A stretch of 64,000 bases of DNA from Burkholderia sp. Nafp2/4-1b (GTDB lineage: Bacteria; Pseudomonadota; Gammaproteobacteria; Burkholderiales; Burkholderiaceae), in NCBI RefSeq assembly GCF_003635165.1, contig NZ_ML058619.1, positions 186,001 to 250,000 on the forward strand, written 5' to 3'. Positions within the stretch are counted from its first letter, which is position 1. Each line of letters opens with the position of its first letter. Below the pieces are notes generated by a model. The model saw only the letters and a list, made by a program, of their open reading frames with translations. It was not told the origin of the DNA and did not search any database. The position numbers and the translations under genes are program-made. Below are positions 18,048 through 25,656 of this stretch, piece after piece.

Positions 18048-18205
18048 CGTCGCACGACACCCAGCAGCAGCGTGACCAGGAAGATCACGACGAAGATGTA
18101 GAACAGGATCTTCGCGATCTCGGCCGCACCGGCCGCGATGCCGCCGAAGCCGAACACGGCGGCGATGATCGCGATGACGAAGAAAATGAGGGCGTATCGA
18201 AGCAT
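18044..18205 (-). CDS. DUF1328 (YtjA/UPF0391) small membrane protein
   Basis: 53 residues: [20 protein letters not shown], then [18 protein letters not shown] and a second hydrophobic stretch. This is the standard two-helix DUF1328 protein. Family members are small inner-membrane proteins often induced by stress; role unknown. AGGAGG stands just before the ATG. The stop overlaps the start of the next gene. Confidence 0.9.
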   Translation of the reverse strand: MLRYALIFFVIAIIAAVFGFGGIAAGAAEIAKILFYIFVVIFLVTLLLGVVRR

Positions 18206-18251
18206 GAATTCCTCCTGGAGAACGGTGACCGTGGGCGCCTGTCGCCGGCGA

Positions 18252-18440
18252 TCAAGAATCGTGCTTGTGCTTGGGTTTGCCGCGGGTCGGCGTCGAAGCC
18301 ATTTTTTCGAGCTCCTTCTCGCTCATCGACTTGGCCATCGACTTCGAAGGCGGCTTCAGGTCCTTCATCTTGGTGTCGCCGCGCTTGGCCGACAGGGCGG
18401 CCCCCGCGGCGCGCTGCTGTGCCTGGGATTTGGCTGGCAT
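18252..18440 (-). CDS. DUF3008 family small basic protein
   Basis: 62 residues starting [20 protein letters not shown], with the typical middle [19 protein letters not shown] and a lysine/histidine-rich tail. This is a short DUF3008 protein, likely unstructured and of unknown function, common near stress genes in proteobacteria. It sits 70 bases after the rpoN stop and 46 bases before the DUF1328 gene on the same strand. Confidence 0.88.
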   Translation of the reverse strand: MPAKSQAQQRAAGAALSAKRGDTKMKDLKPPSKSMAKSMSEKELEKMASTPTRGKPKHKHDS

Positions 18441-18510
18441 GGCTTTCCTCCTCTCGGTGGCGCGCGCGACGATCGCGGCACGCGGGCCGCGCGCGGTTCG
18501 AACGGTATCG

Positions 18511-19947
18511 TCATGCGGCGTCGCGCCGGCGCAGTTCGGCCGGCGGAATTTTCATCGCCTGGCGATACTTCGTGACGGTACGACGCGCAAGAAGGATGCC
18601 GCGGCCCGCGAGGTTCTGCGCGAGCGCGACGTCGGACAGCGGATCGTTGTGGCGCTCGGCCGCGATCATGTCGCGGATCAGGACCTTCGCGGCGGATGCC
18701 GAGCACACGCCCTTGCCGGCGGCCTCCAGCTTGCGCGGGAAGAAGTGCTTGAACTCGAAGGTGCCGTGCGGCGTGGCCATGTACTTGTTGCCCGTCGCGC
18801 GCGACACGGTCGATTCATGCAGGTCGAGCTCTTCGGCGATGTCGCGCAGCACGAGCGGCTTCATCGCGATCTCGCCGTAGCGGAAGAAATCGCGCTGCCG
18901 CGCGACGATGCATTCGCCGACCCGCTGGATCGTGTCGAAGCGCTTCTGCACGTTGCGGATCAGCCAGCGCGCTTCCTGCAGCTGCTGGCCGAGCGGCGAA
19001 TCGCGCTCGCCGCTCGACTGCGCGAACAGCGTCGCATAGCGTTCGTGCAGCCGCGCGCGCGGCAGCACCGCCGGGTTGATCGTCACGATCCATTCGTCGC
19101 GCACCTGGCGCACGATCACGTCGGGCACCACGTAGTCGCCGCGCGTGCTGCCGTAGTGGTTGCCCGGGCGCGGATCGAGCCCGCGCACCAGCGCGCATGC
19201 GGCCTGCATCGTCGCCTGGCTGCAGCCGACGCGCCGCTGGATCTCGGCGGTCTCGCGGCGTGCCAGCCGTTCGAGATGTTCGCGCGCGATCACCTTCGCT
19301 TCGGCGAGCGCCGGCGTGCCGGCCGGAATCGCGTCGAGTTGCAGCACGAGACACTCGGACAGCGAGCGCGCGGCGATACCCGGGCGGTCCAGCATCTGCA
19401 CGAGCCGCAGCGCGACCGCGAGATCCTGTTCGGACAACAGCAGCGCCGGATCGGCCGCGACCAGCAGCTCGGACAGCTCCTGACGCAGGTAGCCGTCTTC
19501 GTCGAGCGCGTCGATGATGAGGCGCGCAGCTTCGCGGTCGCGCCGGTTCAACGGATAGAGCCGCAGCGCGTCGTGCAGTTGCTGGTGCAGCGACGGCTCG
19601 GCCGCCATCCATTCGCCCGGCGACAGATCACCGCCGTCGTCGCCCTGGCGGCCTGCGCCGCGCGGCGCGGGGGCCGCCGTGTACGACACGTCCGCGTCCG
19701 GCGGACGCACGTCGTCGTCGCGCTCCGGCAACGGCTCGGGCTCAGCAGCGTCGGTTGTGGTTTCCGGCGCATCGGCGCTGACTTCGTCGTCGCCCTGGCC
19801 ATCTTCGAGAAACGGATTCGAGTCGAGCGCCTGCCGCAATTCCTGCTGGAATTCGAGCGAAGACAACTGCAGCAGACGAAGCGACTGCTGAAGCCTCGGC
19901 GTAAGTGCCAGATGCTGACGCATCTGCAGCGCAAGCGTGACGGACAT
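18511..19947 (-). CDS. rpoN: RNA polymerase sigma-54 factor (accessory RpoN)
   Basis: 478 residues with all parts of sigma-54. Region I is Q/L-rich (LALQMRQHLALTPRLQQSLR) and binds enhancer-binding proteins, an acidic region II lies at about 50-115, then the core-binding domain, the helix-turn-helix and the RpoN box ARRTVTKYRQ near the C-terminus (canonical ARRTVAKYRE, two changes). It directs polymerase to -24/-12 promoters. The context differs from the housekeeping rpoN, which lies in an lptB-hpf-ptsN-type cluster: here it leads an operon with DUF3008, DUF1328 and a small conserved gene. A -24/-12 site stands in front of the gene itself. I infer an accessory copy. Confidence 0.95.
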   Translation of the reverse strand: MSVTLALQMRQHLALTPRLQQSLRLLQLSSLEFQQELRQALDSNPFLEDGQGDDEVSADAPETTTDAAEPEPLPERDDDVRPPDADVSYTAAPAPRGAGRQGDDGGDLSPGEWMAAEPSLHQQLHDALRLYPLNRRDREAARLIIDALDEDGYLRQELSELLVAADPALLLSEQDLAVALRLVQMLDRPGIAARSLSECLVLQLDAIPAGTPALAEAKVIAREHLERLARRETAEIQRRVGCSQATMQAACALVRGLDPRPGNHYGSTRGDYVVPDVIVRQVRDEWIVTINPAVLPRARLHERYATLFAQSSGERDSPLGQQLQEARWLIRNVQKRFDTIQRVGECIVARQRDFFRYGEIAMKPLVLRDIAEELDLHESTVSRATGNKYMATPHGTFEFKHFFPRKLEAAGKGVCSASAAKVLIRDMIAAERHNDPLSDVALAQNLAGRGILLARRTVTKYRQAMKIPPAELRRRDAA

Positions 19948-19994
19948 CGATGCCCTCCTGACGGTGTGCGAAAAATTCCTGTGACGGAATCAAT

Positions 19995-20008
19995 GCAGCA
20001 TCCGTGCC
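19995..20008 (-). promoter_or_regulatory. Sigma-54 promoter of the rpoN operon
   Basis: Minus strand TGGCACG-GATG-CTGCA: perfect -24 box and a -12 box with C for the first T. Leader about 37 bases. Implies self-control by a sigma-54 factor. Confidence 0.75.
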
Positions 20009-20083
20009 AGCTCGGCAAAGCCCCGTCCGAAGCGGCTCTCCGGCGTTTTCACCCCATTATCCAAAGTCGTTGGGGCCGCTTTT

Positions 20084-20099
20084 TTACAAGCGCCGGGAA
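20084..20099. promoter_or_regulatory. Enhancer-like half palindrome (copy F)
   Basis: TTACAAGCGCCGGGAA: left half as in the consensus palindrome, right half decayed. It lies 76 bases upstream of the rpoN promoter. Confidence 0.35.
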
Positions 20100-20194
20100 G
20101 TTAGGGGGCACGAAATTCGCGCACGGCCTGGCGGCGCACGGAACGCCGTGCGGCGCGCCGCCGCCAGCGCGCTCGCGCGTTGCGTGGCGTCAGG

Positions 20195-20506
20195 TCAGTA
20201 CTGCATCGGCGGCGGCGTGCCGGGCAGCGGCCGGTCGCTCTGCGCGCTGTTCGCGCCCGGCGGCGGCACGTCGGCCGCCTCGCCGCCGGCCGCGCCTGCC
20301 GGCATGGTGTTGTGCGGCGACGGACGCGTGTCGTAGCGCGTATTCGCGTCCGGCATCGTCGTGGTCGGCGACGCGCCGTGGCCGTCCGGCGGGGCCGGCG
20401 GCGCACCGCGCGTGCCGTAGGGGCCCTGTGGTTGCGTGCATGCGCCCAGCGCGCACGCGGCGGCCAATGCACAGGCACCCATGCGTATCGTATGGATCTG
20501 TTTCAT
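20195..20506 (-). CDS. Small proline-rich lipoprotein
   Basis: 103 residues. The ATG at MKQIHTIRMGACAL has AGGGAGG upstream. A hydrophobic stretch ends in the lipobox LGAC (about residue 22), so the mature protein is lipid-anchored. The rest is Pro/Gly/Ala-rich with no fold visible. On the same strand as and 50 bases after the gene at 20557, so probably the third gene of an operon. Confidence 0.75.
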   Translation of the reverse strand: MKQIHTIRMGACALAAACALGACTQPQGPYGTRGAPPAPPDGHGASPTTTMPDANTRYDTRPSPHNTMPAGAAGGEAADVPPPGANSAQSDRPLPGTPPPMQY

Positions 20507-20556
20507 TTGAATCCTCCCTGGAGTCGACGACACCGAGCCGGCCTTCGCGGCACAGC

Positions 20557-20868
20557 TCAGAGCCGGTTGAAATGAAAATCGCCCGCATAAGCGGTTGGCG
20601 CGCGTCGCGCCATCATCGTGTCGAACTCAGCGGCGACGCGCGTCAGCGCACCGCGTTGCCGGTCGATGTCCGCCCGTTCGAGCGCGGCGAATGCGTCGGC
20701 GTCGAACGTCACAGTCAGCGACGCCGGATGGCCGTCGACGCGAAAGCCGAAATGCAGCGCACCGGCCGGCTGCTCCTCGACATGAAACGGCATTGCGCGC
20801 GCCTCGAAATGACGGCCGAGCGTTTCGGCCACGTCGCGCAGCATGCCGGGTTTCACTCGGATGCTCAT
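20557..20868 (-). CDS. Conserved hypothetical protein
   Basis: 103 residues starting MSIRVKPGMLRDVAETLGRH. The middle LHFGFRVDGHPASLTVTFDADAFAALER resembles, in strand-loop-helix order, the proteins at 8500-8865 and 17661-18047, but similarity is weak. GGAGGG precedes the ATG, and the start overlaps the stop of the Pro-rich gene by 4 bases. Function unknown. Confidence 0.7.
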   Translation of the reverse strand: MSIRVKPGMLRDVAETLGRHFEARAMPFHVEEQPAGALHFGFRVDGHPASLTVTFDADAFAALERADIDRQRGALTRVAAEFDTMMARRAPTAYAGDFHFNRL

Positions 20869-21122
20869 CGTGGGCCCTCCGTGAAGCGAGTGAACGCGAC
20901 CGGCGGCACGCCCGTTGGCGGCACGTGAATCGGCGGTTCGCGCGTCGGCGGCTCGCGTTCCGGCGGCGGATGCACGGGCGGGTCGCCCTCCGGATCGTGA
21001 TACGGTTCCGGCACGCCGGGCGGCAGGTCGTCCGGTACGGGCACGTCGGGGTCGGGTTCGCCGTCGGGCAGCGGCGGCTCCGGTCGGTGCAGCGATTGGG
21101 CGGGATCTGGGTTCATGGGCAT
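20865..21122 (-). CDS. Short proline-rich acidic protein
   Basis: 85 residues, about one-third proline, in PDPD, PPEREPP and PPTREPP blocks, certainly extended. No signal peptide or membrane segment. Two starts are possible (MPMNP or two codons later) and neither has a good RBS. It is backed by a -24/-12 site 86 bases upstream and by the 4-base overlap with the next gene. Confidence 0.6.
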   Translation of the reverse strand: MPMNPDPAQSLHRPEPPLPDGEPDPDVPVPDDLPPGVPEPYHDPEGDPPVHPPPEREPPTREPPIHVPPTGVPPVAFTRFTEGPR

Positions 21123-21207
21123 TCGAGCGTCGTTGCGTCGTCCTTACGGGATCGGATCTGCGGTGCGGCGTGCACTCGCCGTCTGCTGCTTTGCACATAC
21201 AAGGTCC

Positions 21208-21221
21208 GCAATGCATGTGCC
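21208..21221 (-). promoter_or_regulatory. Sigma-54 promoter for the 21122-20195 gene set
   Basis: Minus strand GGCACA-TGCA-TTGC, spacing exact; leader about 75 bases. Confidence 0.7.
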
Positions 21222-21329
21222 GCGCTGCACGTCGCCTCTGCGCGCGCCCACGTACGCGCATGCACGCCGCCGCGCCGGGCGCCGTGCCTTCGCTACACCG
21301 CGCGCTGCAATTCTTTCAAGTGCATCGCG

Positions 21330-21635
21330 CTACGCTTCGTACGCGGCCATCACGAGCCACAGCTCGCGACCGTCGTCGCGCACCGGCGCCGCCAGCGCAT
21401 ACGGATCGGACGGCTCGCAGGCACGCTGCAGCGCGAGCCGCGCCGGCTCGGTCGAGCCGAACGTCTCGTCGCCGAGCGGCCGCACATCGGCCTTGCCCTC
21501 GAACATCCGGCGATCGGGCCGGTAGATCAGCGGCTCCTGTTTCCACGCGCTGAAATGGCTCTTCACCGAGTCGAACCCGCCGCCGCAGACATTCACTTCG
21601 TAGCGCACCGTTGGCTGTCGTTTCGGAATTGTCAT
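21330..21635 (-). CDS. Hypothetical protein
   Basis: 101 residues starting MTIPKRQPTVRYEVNVCGGG, a compact alpha/beta-looking protein (FDSVKSHFSAWKQEPLIYRP; ELWLVMAAYEA at the end) without known motifs. GGGAGG stands before the ATG, and a sigma-54 site lies about 80 bases upstream. Divergent from the gene at 21798 with a shared control region. Confidence 0.72.
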   Translation of the reverse strand: MTIPKRQPTVRYEVNVCGGGFDSVKSHFSAWKQEPLIYRPDRRMFEGKADVRPLGDETFGSTEPARLALQRACEPSDPYALAAPVRDDGRELWLVMAAYEA

Positions 21636-21716
21636 CGTGCCTCCCGCTTCATGTTGGTGTGGTTGGTGTGCGCGCGGCACAAGGCACCGCACGTTGGCGT
21701 CGTCACCGCTCAGGCG

Positions 21717-21730
21717 GCAAGTCGCGTGCC
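21717..21730 (-). promoter_or_regulatory. Sigma-54 promoter for the gene at 21330-21635
   Basis: Minus strand GGCACG-CGAC-TTGC; leader about 70 bases. Divergent pair with 21745-21758. Confidence 0.8.
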
Positions 21731-21744
21731 GTCAGTGCACTGCG

Positions 21745-21758
21745 GGCACGGCGGTTGC
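21745..21758 (+). promoter_or_regulatory. Sigma-54 promoter for the gene at 21798-22052
   Basis: GGCACG-GCGG-TTGC, exact spacing, 39 bases before the ATG. Confidence 0.8.
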
Positions 21759-21797
21759 GCCTTTACCGCATCATCGTCACCGACACGGAGCCACGCC

Positions 21798-22052
21798 ATG
21801 AACGAATCGACCCGATCCGGCCGCGACGCGCCGGCGCGCGAGAAGCAATCCGACCAGTCGCCGCCGCTGAAGGATCAGGACCAGACGAAGACGCGCCACT
21901 CGGAGCGCCATATCGACAAGCAGCTCGAGGACACGTTCCCCGCGAGCGATCCGCCGGCGACCGGCGGCGTCACGCGCATCGAGCCCGATACGCCGCCGGG
22001 CACGCACGACGGCGGGCCGTGGGAAGACCCGGCCAAGCGCCGCGACGAATGA
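21798..22052 (+). CDS. Small hydrophilic conserved protein
   Basis: 84 residues, highly charged, with the central motif KQLEDTFPASDPPATGG that recurs in small stress-associated proteins of Burkholderia and rhizobia. The rest is disordered (KDQDQTKTRHSERHIDKQ). GGAG precedes the ATG. Probably followed on the same transcript or regulon by the CBS gene, which has its own sigma-54 site. Function unknown. Confidence 0.75.
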   Translation: MNESTRSGRDAPAREKQSDQSPPLKDQDQTKTRHSERHIDKQLEDTFPASDPPATGGVTRIEPDTPPGTHDGGPWEDPAKRRDE

Positions 22053-22104
22053 CGCGCGACGGCCCCATTCCGACGCCCGGCTCATGGCCGAACGGCGCGC
22101 CTCC

Positions 22105-22118
22105 GGCACGCCGCTTGC
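22105..22118 (+). promoter_or_regulatory. Sigma-54 promoter for the CBS-domain gene
   Basis: GGCACG-CCGC-TTGCT; full match to consensus apart from the base before GG. Leader about 29 bases. Confidence 0.82.
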
Positions 22119-22158
22119 TGAACCGGACGGCTCCGCTTGAACCGGCAAGGAGAACTAC

Positions 22159-22590
22159 ATGCATCGCGTGAACGAAATCATGTCGCGTGACGTCGTGCGC
22201 ATCGCGCCGACCGACTCGATCCGTCATGCAGCGCAACTGATGGAGCGCTACGACATCGGCGCGCTGCCCGTGTGCGACAACAACCGGCTGGTCGGCATGG
22301 TGACGGACCGCGACATCGCGGTGCGCGCGATCTCGGCCGGCAAGCCGCCGGAAACGCGGGTTCACGAAGTCGCATCGGGCCCGATCGAATGGTGTTTCGA
22401 GGACGACTCGCTGGAGGAGATCCAGCACTACATGGCCGACGCGCAACTGCGCCGCCTGCCCGTCGTCGATCATGACAAGCGTCTGGTCGGCATGCTGTCG
22501 CTCGCGGATATCGCGACCCGCAGCGCCGGCCCGGTGCGCGACGACGTCGCGAACACGCTGGAAGGCGTGTCGCAACCGAAGCAGACGTGA
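22159..22590 (+). CDS. CBS-domain pair protein
   Basis: 143 residues made of two CBS motifs: MSRDVVRIAPTDSIRHAAQL with GALPVCDNNRLVGMVTDRDIA, and DDSLEEIQHYMADAQLRRLP with VGMLSLADIA. Stand-alone CBS pairs bind adenine nucleotides and act as energy sensors on partners. The strong RBS AAGGAGA precedes the ATG. A hairpin without T tract follows at 22591-22613, then the PRC-barrel gene. Confidence 0.92.
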   Translation: MHRVNEIMSRDVVRIAPTDSIRHAAQLMERYDIGALPVCDNNRLVGMVTDRDIAVRAISAGKPPETRVHEVASGPIEWCFEDDSLEEIQHYMADAQLRRLPVVDHDKRLVGMLSLADIATRSAGPVRDDVANTLEGVSQPKQT

Positions 22591-22613
22591 CGGAGGGGCT
22601 TTTCGCCCGTCCG
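22591..22613 (+). terminator. Hairpin directly after the CBS gene (no T tract)
   Basis: CGGAGGGGC, loop TTTTC, GCCCGTCCG: 8 of 9 pairs. Without a T run it is more likely an mRNA-stabilising or attenuating hairpin than a full terminator. Confidence 0.4.
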
Positions 22614-22680
22614 CCAACCCGCGCGACCCGCAGGGCCCATTCCGGGCACGGTCGCGCTCCACACAGCCAGGAGGACAACC

Positions 22681-23163
22681 ATGCAGACTCCCGATAAAGG
22701 ACAGACCCGCATCGTAGGCAAGGGCGCCGCGACCGCAGCCGGTCCCGGTCCGGACGTGATGGCAGCTGACACGCTGGAAGGCAACAAGGTCTACACGACC
22801 GATGGCGACGACGTCGGCAAGATCAAGGACATCATGCTCGACGTACGCTCGGGCCGCGTCGCGTATGCCGTGCTGTCGAGCGGCGGCCTGCTCGGCATCG
22901 GCGACAAGTTGCTCGCGATTCCGTGGAGCGCGCTCACGCTCGATACCGAACGCAAGTGTTTCTTGCTGTCGGTCTCGTCGGAGCGCATCCGCAATGCGCC
23001 GGGCTTCGACAAGGATCACTGGCCGGCGATGGCCGATCCGCAATGGGCCGAGCCGCTGCACGAGTACTACGGCAGCACGCCGTACTGGAGCGCGAGCGAC
23101 GAGCTCGGGCTGACCGATCCGACCGAGGATCTGAACGATCCGCGCACGCGCGGCCCTCACTGA
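22681..23163 (+). CDS. PRC-barrel domain protein
   Basis: 160 residues. The PRC barrel at about 28-105 reads LEGNKVYTTDGDDVGKIKD, IMLDVRSGRVAYAVLSSGG and DKLLAIPWSALTLD. The acidic C-terminal 50 residues end in repeated DP/DL pairs. Such proteins are soluble and often stress-linked in rhizobia and Burkholderia. AGGAGG precedes the ATG. It lies 90 bases after the CBS gene and is followed by a strong terminator. Confidence 0.9.
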   Translation: MQTPDKGQTRIVGKGAATAAGPGPDVMAADTLEGNKVYTTDGDDVGKIKDIMLDVRSGRVAYAVLSSGGLLGIGDKLLAIPWSALTLDTERKCFLLSVSSERIRNAPGFDKDHWPAMADPQWAEPLHEYYGSTPYWSASDELGLTDPTEDLNDPRTRGPH

Positions 23164-23211
23164 TCGTTCAACTCGTCGCTCACGATTTGCCGGTGTAGTT
23201 GTAACCGACGG

Positions 23212-23237
23212 GCCCCGCCGAATGCGGGGCTTTTTTT
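23212..23237 (+). terminator. Rho-independent terminator after the PRC-barrel gene
   Basis: GCCCCGC, loop CGAAT, GCGGGGC, then seven T. Perfect 7-base stem. Confidence 0.93.
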
Positions 23238-23254
23238 GGTTCAGCGAGGATTAC

Positions 23255-23332
23255 CGGGTAGCGCAGCGCGTCGACCCGCAACGCGAACGCCGGGGTCGGC
23301 TGACAGCGGCTCGCGCAGTCCAGGTGGTAGCC
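23255..23332 (-). pseudogene. Remnant of a LysR regulator C-terminus
   Basis: The minus strand reads GYHLDCASRCQPTPAFALRV then DALRYP. This is recognisably the LysR ending of type GYHLYYPSRRQ-PxPAFALLVDALRY with point changes and no stop or upstream body. It lies directly upstream of the MHS symporter gene, where a divergent regulator would be expected. Confidence 0.6.
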
Positions 23333-23364
23333 CGCCATCCGGCGTGCGGGCCGGGCGATCGATA

Positions 23365-23397
23365 GATTGATTGATAACCAAACAACATCAATCGATC
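23365..23397. promoter_or_regulatory. Imperfect dyad upstream of the MHS symporter
   Basis: GATTGATTGAT and ATCAATCGATC, 10 of 11 complementary, 11-base spacer, about 100 bases before the ATG at 23497. A possible regulator site, perhaps for the lost LysR. Confidence 0.45.
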
Positions 23398-23496
23398 CAA
23401 AAATCGCACTTATCGTTTCCCCGTCTCCGGGCGAACATTGCCGAAACGACAAACAACAGCTCCCCGCGCCTTTCCTAGATTCCTGGAGACACCCTG

Positions 23497-24792
23497 ATGC
23501 ACCCCTCGCCCAGCCTTCCGACCGGACGTTCGAAGGCCGCCGCGGTATTCCGCGTGACGGCCGGCAACTTCCTCGAGCAATTCGACTTCTTCCTGTTCGG
23601 CTTCTACGCGACGCAGATCTCGGCCGTGTTCTTTCCCGCCGCAAGCGAGTTCGCGTCGCTGATGATGACGTTCGCCGTGTTCGGCGCCGGCTTCCTGATG
23701 CGGCCGCTCGGCGCGATCGTGCTGGGCGCGTACATCGACGACGTCGGCCGCCGCAAGGGCCTGATCGTCACGCTCGCCATCATGGCGAGCGGCACGATCC
23801 TGATCGCGTTCGTCCCCGGCTACGCGACGCTCGGCCTGCTCGCGCCCGCGCTCGTGCTGGTCGGGCGCCTGCTGCAGGGCTTCTCGGCCGGCGCGGAGCT
23901 CGGCGGCGTGTCGGTCTATCTCGCCGAAATGGCCACGCCCGGCCGCAAGGGCTTCTTCACGAGCTGGCAGTCCGCGAGCCAGCAGGTCGCGATCGTGATC
24001 GCAGCGGGCCTCGGCTTCGCGCTCAACCACTGGCTGAGCGCGTCGTCCATCGCCGCGTGGGGATGGCGCGTGCCGTTCTTCGTCGGCTGCATGATCGTGC
24101 CGTTCATCTTCATGCTGCGCCGCAACCTCGAGGAAACGCAGGAATTCCAGGCACGCCGGCATCGCCCCAGCATGAAGGAAGTGTTCAGCACGCTGGCGCG
24201 CAACTGGGGCATCGTGGTCGCCGGCATGATGCTGGTCGCGATGACCACCACGAGCTTCTACCTGATCACGGTCTACGCGCCGACCTTCGGCAAGACCGTG
24301 CTGCACCTGAGCACCGCCGACAGCCTGCTCGTGACGCTGTGCGTCGGCGTGTCGAACTTCATCTGGCTGCCGATCGGCGGCGCGCTGTCCGACCGGATCG
24401 GCCGCCGGCCGCTGCTCGTCGGGATGACGGTGCTCGCGATCGCGACCGCGTATCCGGCACTGTCGCTGCTCGCGCACGCGCCGTCGTTCGTCAACATGCT
24501 CCTCGTGCTGCTGTGGCTGTCGTTCATGTACGGGATCTACAACGGCGCGATGGTCGTCGCGCTGACGGAAGTGATGCCGGTGGAAGTGCGCGTCGCGGGC
24601 TTCTCGCTCGCGTACAGCCTCGCGACGGCCGTGTTCGGCGGCTTCACGCCCGCGATCTCGACCGCGCTGATCCACATGACCGGCGACAAGGCCGCACCGG
24701 GCTACTGGATGAGCCTCGCCGCCGTGTGCGCGCTGCTCGCGACGTTCGCGCTCTATCGCCGCCACCCGGCGAAGCTGACGCCCGCGCACTGA
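23497..24792 (+). CDS. MHS-family proton symporter (citrate/tricarballylate type)
   Basis: 431 residues with 12 hydrophobic segments, metabolite:H+ symporter branch of the MFS. Signature loops: [18 protein letters not shown] at the N-terminus, [13 protein letters not shown] in loop 2-3, [20 protein letters not shown] in helix 4, [12 protein letters not shown] in loop 8-9. Closest in feel to citrate or tricarballylate carriers of the inner membrane. The next gene encodes a periplasmic binding protein 51 bases later, a pairing seen for organic-acid uptake. Substrate inferred only. Confidence 0.88.
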   Translation: MHPSPSLPTGRSKAAAVFRVTAGNFLEQFDFFLFGFYATQISAVFFPAASEFASLMMTFAVFGAGFLMRPLGAIVLGAYIDDVGRRKGLIVTLAIMASGTILIAFVPGYATLGLLAPALVLVGRLLQGFSAGAELGGVSVYLAEMATPGRKGFFTSWQSASQQVAIVIAAGLGFALNHWLSASSIAAWGWRVPFFVGCMIVPFIFMLRRNLEETQEFQARRHRPSMKEVFSTLARNWGIVVAGMMLVAMTTTSFYLITVYAPTFGKTVLHLSTADSLLVTLCVGVSNFIWLPIGGALSDRIGRRPLLVGMTVLAIATAYPALSLLAHAPSFVNMLLVLLWLSFMYGIYNGAMVVALTEVMPVEVRVAGFSLAYSLATAVFGGFTPAISTALIHMTGDKAAPGYWMSLAAVCALLATFALYRRHPAKLTPAH

Positions 24793-24843
24793 AGCACGAC
24801 GCGCCATTCCGGCCCACCACCCCGATTCCGCACGACCACGACC

Positions 24844-25632
24844 ATGAAAATGAACAACCTGCTGCTGAAACTGTGCGCGACGGCGCTCGTCGCCACCTCC
24901 GCCGTCGCCGCGCACGTCCAGGCCGCCGAGCTGCACGTGATGAGCTCGGGCGGTTTCACCGCTGCGTACAAGGTGCTCGGCCCGCGCTACGCAGCGCAGT
25001 CGGGCAACACGCTCGACACCGCGCTCGGCCCGTCGATGGGCAAGTCGCCCGAGGCGATTCCGAACCGCCTGGCGCGCGGCGAACCGGCCGACGCGGTGAT
25101 CATGGTCGGCTATGCGCTCGACGACCTGATCAAGCAAGGCAAGGTGATTCCCGGCTCGCGCGTCGAGCTGGCCGATTCGCGGATCGGCATGGTCGTGCGC
25201 GACGGCGCGGCCAAGCCCGACATCAGCACGGCTGACGGCCTCAAGGAGGTGCTGCTGCACGCGAAGTCGATCGCGTACTCGGACAGCGCGAGCGGCGTCT
25301 ACATCGAGCGCGAGTTGTTCAAGAAGCTCGGCATCGAGGATCAGGTGAAGTCGAAGGCGAAGATGATTCCGCGGATTCCGGTCGCATCGGTGGTCGCGAA
25401 CGGCGATTACGAAATCGGCTTCCAGCAAGTAAGCGAACTGCTGCCCGTGAAGGGCGCGACCTACGTCGGCAAGATTCCCGAAGCGCTGCAGTCGGTCACG
25501 CGCTTCGCGGCCGGCATTCCCGTCGGCGCGCAGCATCCGGCCGAAGCGAAGGCGCTGCTCGACTATCTCGCGTCGCCCGACGTGCAGCCGGATGTGAAAT
25601 CGACCGGGCTGGATTCCGTCGCCGCCCATTGA
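24844..25632 (+). CDS. Periplasmic substrate-binding protein, ModA-like
   Basis: 262 residues with a Sec signal peptide (LCATALVATSAVAAHVQA, cut near 28). The mature protein is a type 2 periplasmic-binding fold: ELHVMSSGGFTAAYKVLGP, PADAVIMVGYALDDLIKQGK, SIAYSDSASGVYIERELFKK. It resembles the ModA-like proteins found next to organic-acid carriers rather than true molybdate binders, and no ABC permease is nearby. It may present an organic acid to the symporter upstream (inference). Confidence 0.82.
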   Translation: MKMNNLLLKLCATALVATSAVAAHVQAAELHVMSSGGFTAAYKVLGPRYAAQSGNTLDTALGPSMGKSPEAIPNRLARGEPADAVIMVGYALDDLIKQGKVIPGSRVELADSRIGMVVRDGAAKPDISTADGLKEVLLHAKSIAYSDSASGVYIERELFKKLGIEDQVKSKAKMIPRIPVASVVANGDYEIGFQQVSELLPVKGATYVGKIPEALQSVTRFAAGIPVGAQHPAEAKALLDYLASPDVQPDVKSTGLDSVAAH

Positions 25633-25656
25633 GCACGCGCGACGGGAACGCGCGCG

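Larger units (their letters stand above)
23164..23496. other. 333-base intergenic region
   Basis: Contains a terminator (23212-23237), a decayed LysR C-terminus on the minus strand (23255-23332) and an imperfect 11-base dyad (23365-23397) before the MHS symporter gene. Confidence 0.6.

Noticed and set aside
20015-20028. Second sigma-54-like site before rpoN, GGACGGGGCTTTGC (minus)
   Set aside because: Good -12 but poor -24 box (GGACG); kept only the better site at 19995.
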